This document shows positions 22,465 to 32,000 of a DNA stretch of 64,000 bases, one piece after another; positions within the stretch are counted from its first letter, which is position 1, and every line of letters begins with the position of its first letter. A program made the translations under genes and the position numbers. This stretch comes from Hyaloscypha bicolor E (Eukaryota > Ascomycota > Leotiomycetes > Helotiales > Hyaloscyphaceae): NCBI RefSeq assembly GCF_002865645.1, contig NW_020194552.1:682001-746000 (forward strand). Direction: 5' to 3'. A model generated the notes under the pieces. It was given only the letters and a program-made list of their open reading frames with translations, ran no database searches and was not told the origin of the DNA.

Positions 22465-23655
22465 CGCCTAAGGCAAACTTAAGAAAATCGCAATCAGGTA
22501 CTTGGCGAGCCTTTGTACTACACGAGAGTTAATTCACGTGACATTAAATCACGTGCTGCACCGCACTGTATTTATCCCCCACGGTCCCGGCAACACCCCT
22601 CTTTCTCCTTGTTTTATTATTATACAAATAAAGCCCAGCCTTCTATGCAATGCCTTGCATTTTTCTTATCGTTCCTGTTACGTATGTCCCTCACACAACA
22701 TGTGGCTTATTATCACGTGGTCGCTTCATTCGTCTATTCAGCCAGCCGGCTTACTCTCCTCCTCATTTTTAAGATATATTATAGAGCCCAACACATCACA
22801 GGTGAAGGCAGGCAAATGGGATATATCTGGGGATGATAATAGTGACCAAATTTGTACCCCTGGCCAAGTGAAGAGGCTCTTTTCAGGTCCATCGTTAAAA
22901 GTTGCCGATTTCTGATAAGATGTATTAACAGGGTGAGCAGGCCTGAGCCTGGCCTGAGCCGAGCCTGAGCAAAGGAGGCACTGCTCACATGAGACATAGA
23001 GTTAGAGAGAGCAAACATTCCGGTTAGGGAACAGATAGAACCATACGCAACGTCCATCCGCCGCCCTTCTGGAACCAAAAACGATAAGATCCTTCAAGGT
23101 CCGAATACAAGGGTATTATGGATTAATTTTCCCTTTCTTGCACATCGCATTCAGTTAGTAAGCTTGCCGCTCTTTCTCAGGCGCTAATCACCCTCGGCTC
23201 ACCCTCCGCTCAGTCGACTCGCCTGAGCAACTGATCCAAGTACCCTGAGCGGTTAACCTAAGCAGGCCTGATTATCCTGAGCAAGACTTATCTTATCAAA
23301 TTATCACAAGCGAAGCGAGACAAGTGATGATATAGAAATATTTGTATATAATCAGAGTTGTCCTAAGAACCCCTTCACTCCCTAGTTTAGTATCGTCGAA
23401 TAGCGACAGATATTTCATGTCCATTGGGCCTTGATTCTTGTGCTCGTGACACAATCTTGTCGAAATGTGAGGCAAGCTTGGCGAGGAGACTTGAGGCTAC
23501 ACTGACTGGCTATCATTGCATGAATTCGGCTCAATATCACAGGGAATCGGAGTTTCTGAGAATAAGGTAGGCAAGCATATTTGAGAGGGGGTTTGAGAAC
23601 ACAATGTGCAGTCTTGGAGAATCTGATTATGTAGCGGAGCAGACTGAATTGTATA
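22465..23655. other. Gene-free stretch beside transposon copy 1
   Basis: About 1.2 kb lies between the right end of the transposon and the HET gene. Near the left it has three CACGTG palindromes (22536-22541, 22551-22556 and 22714-22719). It also has clusters of the unit CCTGAGC (22940-22975 and 23220-23280). The longer reading frames have no protein character that I recognise. Confidence 0.45.
22913..23298. repeat. Candidate small inverted-repeat element with CCTGAGC units
   Basis: TGATAAGAT (22913-22921) faces ATCTTATCA (23290-23298) across 386 bp. Several copies of CCTGAGC or GAGCAGG lie near both ends. No clear target duplication was found, so this may be a decayed MITE or coincidence. 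Confidence 0.3.
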
Positions 23656-26600
23656 TTACACTAGCTGAATATTACGATCAGAGGTCTCATGATTCTCTTG
23701 ACTAACCGCGCTATTATGCTCATACATCCACTGTATACGCCGTCTAGTGTCCCGAACAAGCATGCCGGTTCCAGAGGCTAGAAGTCTTATAGAAACACCT
23801 AGAATGACAACTAGTATGACGGCCACCATGATCCGTGGTGGTAGTAGCCGCCATAAAGACTCTCCTCCTTTCTCATCCTCGAGAAGGGTGGCTTTCAATA
23901 AGAAGAAAAACATGGTGCACATGGTAACGGAGACTAGGATAGCCATCAAGGAGATCAATTGAGTGAGGAAATTAGCCTGCAGCCATGTTGATATGAATCT
24001 GAGTGCTACGTTCACTCGCGGCGATGTTTGGCCATTAGTACGGTACTCGAAAGTACTGAAATACCACTGCAGGCGCATATAAATGAGGAGTGGGAAACGG
24101 AAGAGGTATGGCGATACTGTGGCAAACATGATAAGACATACTCCGACTATCAAGAGGCTAGCGTTGGCGTTGCTTAAGTCAATTACTCGCCCAGACAGCA
24201 CAGACAATGGTGTAATGAGGCTGGCCATAAGGGCTAGGTCAACAAACACGGCGCCTGACGGAATCGGGTTGGGTACACTAGATAAGATCTTGCGCGCTTG
24301 GCCATCGTCCCAGAAGCTAAGAGCCCAGAAATAGCGAGACCGTCGACGGATTGCCGCGCGGAGGTTTATTGTACGCGCCCAAGCAATTGTAGCATGAATA
24401 CATACGATAATTGCGACACCCAGAGCAATAAAGTACGCAGCGACTGGTCGGTCACCAATTGTGATCAGAACTAAGAGGATGGCTCCTATCGAAACTAGCA
24501 CCAGAGACAGAGTTACCAAGACTACCGGTTCTAAGAAGCTCAAGCTACCAAATTCCCCAACCTGCGCCTGCCAGTATTGGAAGGGATACACTACAAATGG
24601 AGAGGTTGAGAGAATTGGCCAGTGATAGGTGTCTAAAATATAACCATTAGTCTTAGAACCCCTCAAACCCAAGTGGAGGGGGGGAGGGGACTTACTCATT
24701 TCGATTAGTATTGAGAACGGGTTTGCTGCCTTAATCCTATCCTTCACTATGTACGGTTCCGAGCTATGCTCGTTATTATGCTGGAGGCACCAGGTGACTG
24801 TAGACTTGACAAGTTGTACACGAAGAACATCCTCAGTATGCTCGCAGATTGCAAACAAGACCCCGCTATTCCAGAGACAATCTTCGATTGATGGTTTGGA
24901 AATAAGCAATAATAGATGAGGCCCCTCTAGAGTCTCGTAGCCTCTGCTTTTGTCTTTCGAGTTAGGTGTAAAGGCATTAATTTGCACACGAAAAGTCTCT
25001 TTGAAATTAGGGTCTGCGAGGGCGAAGCGACCAGATGATGGAAGACCAGAGGGACAGACTAGGGCACGGGTCGAGTGGGAAATTTCCTGGATCTCTTGCC
25101 GTTGAATGAGGAAGCCGTTAGCGACGCGTTGTAAGATGCCATATGCGGGGTCCAGCGTAGGTACCGGAATCCGAGAGCCTGGTAGTCTCGGAACCCAGTC
25201 CGTGTTAGAACCATTTGCGCTATCCTCTCGTCCTAGACTCTCGCGCTCGGAGGTGAGGATGTCTAAGGGTAAGAAGTCGAGAGAGCGCAGAATTGCTTGC
25301 GTACGATAACAGGGCGCAACCGATAGGAGCTCTCCTGCGCTCTTATATAGGAGCGCTGCAAAAATCGCCGGAACATCCTCCGAGTACGAAGTAGTTCTCT
25401 TGGTGAGTTGATTCCAGACTTTGATAAATTCAGTATTCGGTGAGTACGGTAGAGCCTCTCCGGTAAGGAATTCATTACTATCATCAAAAGGGTCTGCCCA
25501 GACAAGGCGACTCTCGTTCAAGTCTTGGTCAGGTATGCTCGACAAATTGGTTGCGATTCCTAGACGCTTGTGACTGTAATTGAACATTTTGTCGGCGAAT
25601 TGGACGTATATTCTGGGAGCTAGTGCGGCTTCTTGGAGCGGCCAGCTACGCGCCATCCATGGCGACGCGTCAACGAGCATATTGGCCCTAGTGACGCTTA
25701 GTTCCTTGTGGTGGGCCTTATCTATCTCCATCTCCCTTCTCTGTAGGCTTGAAAGGCTAATCCTGTGCAGAGCAGGATCCAAGACGAGTACTTTGGCTGC
25801 GCCGGCGTAGATCCTCCCCATGGAATTGATAGCTCGAATCCTTTCACCAGGATAGTGCAGGGGAATACAAAGCGTATCTAGCCAGTAATAACACGTTTTA
25901 GTTCCATATATGCTCGTGTAAAGATGGTTCCATGTGAGCTTTACTGGGTCGTAATGATATTCGTTATCATGTGTGTACATATGAGTGACATACGAATCGA
26001 TTACTTGCAGTTGACATTGCGGAAGACCGTTGTTCTGGAAATTGCCGAGTCCGCAAGCCCAAACATGTGAGATGGCGATGTAGTCGGTATCGATTGTCAT
26101 CTTTACGATCGCGATCGTAACATTCCCATATTTGTCCGTGGTGCTGCGAATAAGAGGAACTTCATCCTGCCGGATGATACGCACAAGGTCTGCTTCCAGA
26201 ACTGTATGATTTTCGCACATGATACAGTCATCCACATGTTTCGTGCGGTAAGTTTGCTCATTTATGTCGAAGCAGCTGCAATGGGCCTTCGCACACCGCG
26301 AATGATTTACATTCAGACCATTCGGTAACGAAAGAAGATGGTAGAATTCGGAAGACTTCAGATCAAGCCGATGAGCTAGACTGCCACACTTTCCCACGTA
26401 ACGCAGGCTATTCGCAACAACTGATGTGAGATCAGGCAAAAGAGATTTTCGCCGGACTTTTCTCAATTCGGGTCGCAACTCTAGGGGAGAGATGTCGGCT
26501 ACAGTGTCTTGGAGAGTATCCAATAGCACATCAATGCTAAACAAAATGGCGTAAGGCTTAGAATTCCACAGTGTGAGAGTATCTTGCGTTTTTGCGTAGT

Positions 26601-27075
26601 GTCGGATAAGAGGTATCCATTCTCCGGTTAGGATGTGATTGGCTTTGGCTGTAGCTTCCGTCAGTCGGAATTTTAGAGCAAGAAGTTCGTCATGATTTCG
26701 GTCGCGGAGATTGCTCAGAAGAGTCGGAAGAGCGGAGGTGTCGACTAATGGTTGTTCGTCTGGCCCCGCTGACGGTCCAGCCACTGTTGTTGTCGACACT
26801 TCTCCCGTTCCCGCCAACACTCTCGCTCCTCTGGGAGAAGTTTTGCTGATACACTGATCTGGGGTAATGCCGACTATTCCTAGCAGACCAAAAAACAGCC
26901 AAGCTTGTGCTCGCCTGGCGAGCTGGGCAAATGACTCAAATTGATCCGATTCCCAACCCAGCTGCTGGGCGAAGTCAAGAAAATGGTCGCCGTTGCAAAT
27001 ATGATCGTCGCCGCATATAAATGGCACTCGGACTCGCCCTACCTCGGATAGCGGATACCAGGGCAGATGCTCCAT
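23656..27075 (-). CDS. HET-domain protein with C-terminal membrane region
   Basis: An open frame of 1139 codons encodes a HET protein. The HET core is seen in YIAISHVWACGLGNFQNNGL (about residue 333), CYYWLDTLCIPL (about 399), INSMGRIYAGAAKVLVLDPA (about 418) and SPWMARSWPLQEAALAPRIY (about 475). The C-terminal third has about six hydrophobic helices (for example VLVTLSLVLVSIGAILLVLI and LISLMAILVSVTMCTMFFFL), so this form is probably membrane anchored. A perfect intron signature inside the frame (GTAAGT at 24695, GACTAAT branch, TTTTAG at 24633; 63 bp) keeps phase. Removing it gives 1118 residues. HET proteins trigger cell death on non-self fusion. The frame is intact although it lies next to RIP-damaged DNA. 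Confidence 0.88.
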   Translation of the reverse strand: MEHLPWYPLSEVGRVRVPFICGDDHICNGDHFLDFAQQLGWESDQFESFAQLARRAQAWLFFGLLGIVGITPDQCISKTSPRGARVLAGTGEVSTTTVAGPSAGPDEQPLVDTSALPTLLSNLRDRNHDELLALKFRLTEATAKANHILTGEWIPLIRHYAKTQDTLTLWNSKPYAILFSIDVLLDTLQDTVADISPLELRPELRKVRRKSLLPDLTSVVANSLRYVGKCGSLAHRLDLKSSEFYHLLSLPNGLNVNHSRCAKAHCSCFDINEQTYRTKHVDDCIMCENHTVLEADLVRIIRQDEVPLIRSTTDKYGNVTIAIVKMTIDTDYIAISHVWACGLGNFQNNGLPQCQLQVIDSYVTHMYTHDNEYHYDPVKLTWNHLYTSIYGTKTCYYWLDTLCIPLHYPGERIRAINSMGRIYAGAAKVLVLDPALHRISLSSLQRREMEIDKAHHKELSVTRANMLVDASPWMARSWPLQEAALAPRIYVQFADKMFNYSHKRLGIATNLSSIPDQDLNESRLVWADPFDDSNEFLTGEALPYSPNTEFIKVWNQLTKRTTSYSEDVPAIFAALLYKSAGELLSVAPCYRTQAILRSLDFLPLDILTSERESLGREDSANGSNTDWVPRLPGSRIPVPTLDPAYGILQRVANGFLIQRQEIQEISHSTRALVCPSGLPSSGRFALADPNFKETFRVQINAFTPNSKDKSRGYETLEGPHLLLLISKPSIEDCLWNSGVLFAICEHTEDVLRVQLVKSTVTWCLQHNNEHSSEPYIVKDRIKAANPFSILIEMSKSPPPLHLGLRGSKTNGYILDTYHWPILSTSPFVVYPFQYWQAQVGEFGSLSFLEPVVLVTLSLVLVSIGAILLVLITIGDRPVAAYFIALGVAIIVCIHATIAWARTINLRAAIRRRSRYFWALSFWDDGQARKILSSVPNPIPSGAVFVDLALMASLITPLSVLSGRVIDLSNANASLLIVGVCLIMFATVSPYLFRFPLLIYMRLQWYFSTFEYRTNGQTSPRVNVALRFISTWLQANFLTQLISLMAILVSVTMCTMFFFLLKATLLEDEKGGESLWRLLPPRIMVAVILVVILGVSIRLLASGTGMLVRDTRRRIQWMYEHNSAVSQENHETSDRNIQLV

Positions 27076-29069
27076 TAGGGAAGAAGTGATGGCTAACTAT
27101 AATAACGACAAAACTGGCGGAGCCGCTGACAAGTGTTGCTCGAAGGGATCAGGCTCGGATGTTTCTTCGAGGTAGTGTATTGATTTGCTGCATCTATGCA
27201 GTTTTCGGGAATCGAACAAGGGCTCCTAATCTGGTGAGTCTGGAAATAAGTAGCTATAGCAGCAGGAAGAGGTGGAGGGGGAGTGGAATCATTGATGATG
27301 GATAAGCATTTACCAGGTATTTGCCTGTATCATACAGTATGCTCCACGTCCGCATGCACGCTGACTACGAAGAGCCGGCCGCCTTCGCAGAAGGTTTCAC
27401 TGCCCAAAACAACCCTCAGCCGCTCAAATCTATGGTTTAACCCCAACACCACCACAATTTTGCTAAACTAATGGCATATCTAGACTTTTTGCAGTATTAT
27501 CTATAATCTGTGAAGTTTTGGGATTTTTTTGAACACTTTGAAAAATTCGCATTTTTTAGGTGTTCTGACAGGGGTGTAAGTAGGGGATGGGCGGTGGGGG
27601 TGTGGGCTACGAAGGCGGCGGCATTAAAAATCGTTCCGTCTGCTAAAACGCGAGGAACACCAAAATCGCACCAAATCTCGACGCAACGTCCAAAACTCTT
27701 TAAAATAGCTTTGTGAGATAGAAAAGAAGCAGATCTAACTTTTGTAGAATTTTCTCGATAATTAAGTATAATGCGGAATTACGAGAATTTCTGTATTGAG
27801 AGGATTAATATTGCGCCCGCCCTCGCTTAGCGAATTGGACGAATTTTAATGCCGCCCGCCTTCGTATTGGGCAGTGAACCCCTTCTATTGATCGCGAATG
27901 GTTGACTCTCGCGTAATCAAGCCAGTCAGCCCACAACCAGGAGGCCCAACCCTATGTGCTCATTGACAAGAGGATTCAAAGTCAGCTTCGCAACAACGCT
28001 GCCAGGGAGCAGAGACAGATCCCCGGGCAAAATTCGGTAACGAAACCGTATCCGGGATATACAGGAGGCCAGAATAAGCTCCACATTATACTTAGGCTTA
28101 ACTCGGGGCATGCTTCAAGATACTCAGGCTCTACTCAGCTCTGCTCAGACATGATTACCCCTGGCTTAGATATACTCACCCTTACCTCAGGTTAAAGTAG
28201 CCGCTACTCATGTCCGCAAATTAGAATATAAGTAGCGAAACGGAAAATTAATCCTGAGTATATGGGGATTCACGAACAAAATGTCTTGGCACACCTGTCT
28301 GCACCTGGAGACCACGGCACGGAATCGTGGAAAGCACTTGCTCCCTTTCCTCAGCAGAGACTTTCGCCGTTTCGAGCCAGGATAATTGCCTATTATTCGT
28401 CTTCAGTGGGATGAAGGCGATCCTCCTCTTTACTGAACCCTGGTGTACCTTGCTCGACCCTCTACCGGGAGACAAGGTTTCTTGAAGAATCATACAGCGA
28501 ATTTCGAGTATCATCGAAGAGAGAGGCGGCTGCGAGCATCGAGGTGTACGCGTCACCGTTAATGAAGGGCTTCGCGACTCGGATCAACGCAGGGTTTGTG
28601 GTTGTTATGGGAGAGTATATGTGCTGTCGACATCGAGCAGATATGCTCTGGTTTAGTACCACGCCGGTGCACCTGAGAGCTAACGATCTCAAAGAAATCT
28701 AACCTTGTGATCTTGCAGACGCGAAAGCAAATGTGTCATATTCGGTTTTATGTCACTCATTGCAGTGGAGCAAAGGAAGCCCGTTTGGAAATTGAAGAAA
28801 GTATCCAAGTGAAGGCCGCAAAACAATGCTGGCTTGCACCACTCGGATGACAAATACCAAGCGGTAAATTCTTGGACAGTGACACTCGTCTTATCAATTC
28901 ATTCACTAAATTCACTCATACGATTTTCATCGAACTGCCGAATCTTGATGAGAATCCTTCCGAGAATCAGACATGAAGAACACATGAGAGTCTCCAAACA
29001 CCCCTAATATTTGACTTCCTCTCATCTATTCAATGTCCATAATATTCTTCCCCATTCGGCAAGGCAATT
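27076..29069. other. 2-kb gene-free region with repeat remnants
   Basis: Between the HET gene and the GGT gene I see no supported gene. It contains an imperfect inverted repeat (27603-27873), a run of tactcag/gctcag units near 28120-28150, and short open frames at 28248-28692 (minus) that may be relics but match nothing I know. A tRNA-like T-arm sequence near 27205-27225 lacks the rest of a tRNA. Confidence 0.4.
27603..27873. repeat. Imperfect inverted repeat, possible decayed MITE
   Basis: TGGGCTACGAAGGCGGCGGC (from 27603) is matched in reverse by GCCGCCCGCCTTCGTATTGGG ending at about 27871, followed on both arms by ATTAAAA. The outer ends are degenerate, so the limits and target duplication cannot be fixed. 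Confidence 0.4.
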
Positions 29070-32000
29070 CTATACCGCATATCCCGCACTGTCCAGCTGT
29101 CTCGGCTCGCCCGCCGCCTCGAACGTGCCATTCCCCAACCGTCTCAGTGCCTGAGCCGTCGTGCTCCCGGGAGCAACAAACGCAATATTCGCCCCGATGC
29201 TCTTCATGAACGCCGTCGTCTCGTTGTTATATCCTTCGATATGTTGGAAGGCGCTTGCATATTCAAAATACACCGTGTTAGGACTCAACTGATCGTGCAT
29301 CCTCGGCTGGGCGAGAGATTGAGCTGAGGTTAGGTTTTGGTCGAGGACGTGCCAAAGATGCTGTGCTACTTCCGTGATGATGCGGGAGCCACCCGCTGAG
29401 GCGTGAGCGATGTAGACGGTACCGTTGGGAAACTCGACGATGGTGGGGGAGATAGAGGATAGTGGTCTTTTGAAGGGTTTTATGAAGTTTGCCTCCGTGG
29501 GGATGTAGCCGAATGCGTTTGTGGTATTGGGGATGCTGAAGTCTGTTTTCACGTTAGCAGGCTTGGCGATATTCCACCCTGGAACGTTCCACGGAACGTT
29601 CCGGCCGGTATCGACTGGTATTAGGTAATATCGGTAATGGAACGTTCCAAACGTTCCAAAATGGCAGGGGTAGGGCGATAATGACAGGGGTAGGCGAATC
29701 CACCGCTAGTTCCCCCACTATGCTCCCTTCCTTACTTTTTATCTATCCGTACGATTAATTTACCTTGAGTATATCCTCAAAATATCTTCTTTAATTAAAC
29801 CAGACTATTCTCTTGTACTATCCGAGACAGTAACGTCTTCTACGGACTATTTAAAGAGGACTTCCCCGATTTGGAAGCATTCTCGTCGTGTATTACCTGA
29901 TGAAAATGAAGCTTTACTTTATTATTTATATTATTAATTAGACTCTTTCCCACCACCGTACGGCACTACTACTGCAGGGAACCTCAGAAAGTATATTCTA
30001 AGGCATTATCTACTTGTTACCCTTGAGCCTACTAACTCCAAGAACCAGGAGAAAGTTACTTAACAAATCCAAGGGCTTTATTATCAAGCTCAAGAACTTG
30101 GAGATATAGAGAAGTTTGATTTACAAGTTCTTGAATAGCAAATCAATCAAAGAGTTCTTATAGAAGCCTTGATTACTCTTATTATTATACGAAACCTCTC
30201 GTATAATATGGTGGAATGGCTAGAGTTCCATATACTTTGCTAGCTCTTGAATAAAGCTTATAAAGGCATGATTCCCACGTCTCACTCTACTACTTCTATT
30301 AAGGTTAAAGAATCCTGGGTTCGGTATAAGGATACCGTACGACGAGTTCTCTAATTAGCAATCTCACATATTCATATTTCCTTAAATATTTGGACTTCCC
30401 CAAATCGCTTTCTTCTTTTGGCTATTTGTGCCCATTTTACCTCATACGAGTTTAAGCATTAAAAGGTCCTTCTCGCTCTCAAACCAGTCCGTGGCTACTT
30501 AGGAGAAGAGCAATTCTTAGTTCTCCTTCCAGTTCTGGAAGACTATAGTATCGTACGAAAGCTTGGAGCTATTGTGGGCGATAATGCTAGAACTAATAGG
30601 ACCCTTTACAAGGCAATTCAAGTATACTGGAAACAAGAGCTTAATATTAAGTAGAACGTATAGCAAATGCAAATTCGCTATATTAGCTATATTATTAATC
30701 TCGTGGTATAAGCTTTCTTGTTCTCTGGATTAGTTAAAATGGAGGAACTTGAGTCATACGAGTAATAGGAACAGACTCAAGAGATTAGTAATAACGAGAG
30801 AAAGAGAGTCAAGTTTAGGCTCTTAGGTCTACTTAGTAAAGTATATAATATTATGGCTCATATTTGCAAATTACCTGCTCGTATAGCTAAATAGATAGGA
30901 CTTGTAAAGAGGATGATTCTAATGGATAATTATACGAGATAGAATAGCTAGTATGAAATGCTTCTTATTCTTATTGAGAAAATAGAGTATGTGAATAAAT
31001 ATTACCGGAATTACGAGGACGATCTTGCAGAGGATTTCCTATCTTATAAAGACTGGAAAAAGCTTTGTATAACTAGGGACTTTCTTGCTACTTTCGTACG
31101 AGTAACTCTCTTTGCGGAAGGAGATACTACTTCTATTAATTATATGCTCTTTATAATGGATATTTTAATTAAGTATCTTTAAGAAATAATTATAAGTCTC
31201 TTGCTTTCCTTTTTTCTTCTCATATAAGCTTAGCTAAATATAATATAGGCTGAGTTTAAGAAGAAAAAAGATGATAAGAGTAAAGAGTTCCTCGTATGGC
31301 TTGATATTATATATGCTATACTTGACAAGTACTATACTAGAACCAATCTCTCTCTCTTTTATGCTATGGCCTTAATTCTTAATCCAGGCTTCCGTACGAG
31401 ATATATTAAGGCTAATTAGCCAAAGAAATATATAATTCTAGCTCTTATAAGTGCAAAGAAATTTTGGGAGCACTATAGAGATCAAATTATTCCTCTACTA
31501 TTAAGTAATATTACCCCTTTCTCGTATAGTAAAGAGCTATCTCAAGAGCTATTAGTACTTGACTTCTTTAATCGGATTACTCGATCTCTTCGCTCAGTTA
31601 TATGACCTGCAAGTGAGGACGAGTATAAGAATTATAACTTCCAGGAATTATATAATATTAGCAAGTAAGGGGCCTTAGCTTAGTGGAGCCAGGATACGTA
31701 AAGGGAATGCTGGCCAAGGCTCTCACTTATGGCTATTAATATCCTCTCAATTCCTCTAATGAGTAATGAGCCAGAGAGAGTCTTTTTAGGGGTATGCCGT
31801 ACGGTAAGCTGGGATAGAGGGCAAATGGAAGCAGAGATAATAGAGATTAGAGAGTGCTTAAAGCATTGGAAAAGGACTGGGATCTTGTAAACCTTCTTTG
31901 AGACTAGCTAGTTTAAAAGAGATACGTGCCCTTTAAGACCCTTATATAATTAGAGAACCTTCTGGATATTGTCTAAATTTTCTAAATTTCCAAGCTATAA

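Noticed and set aside
22502..22915. 137-codon plus-strand frame right of transposon copy 1
   Set aside because: Composition follows the surrounding repeat-like DNA, no domain; overlaps CCTGAGC repeat material.
27200..27240. tRNA-like T-arm (TTGTTCGATTCCC on the minus strand)
   Set aside because: No matching acceptor stem, D-arm or anticodon arm upstream; at most a SINE-like trace.
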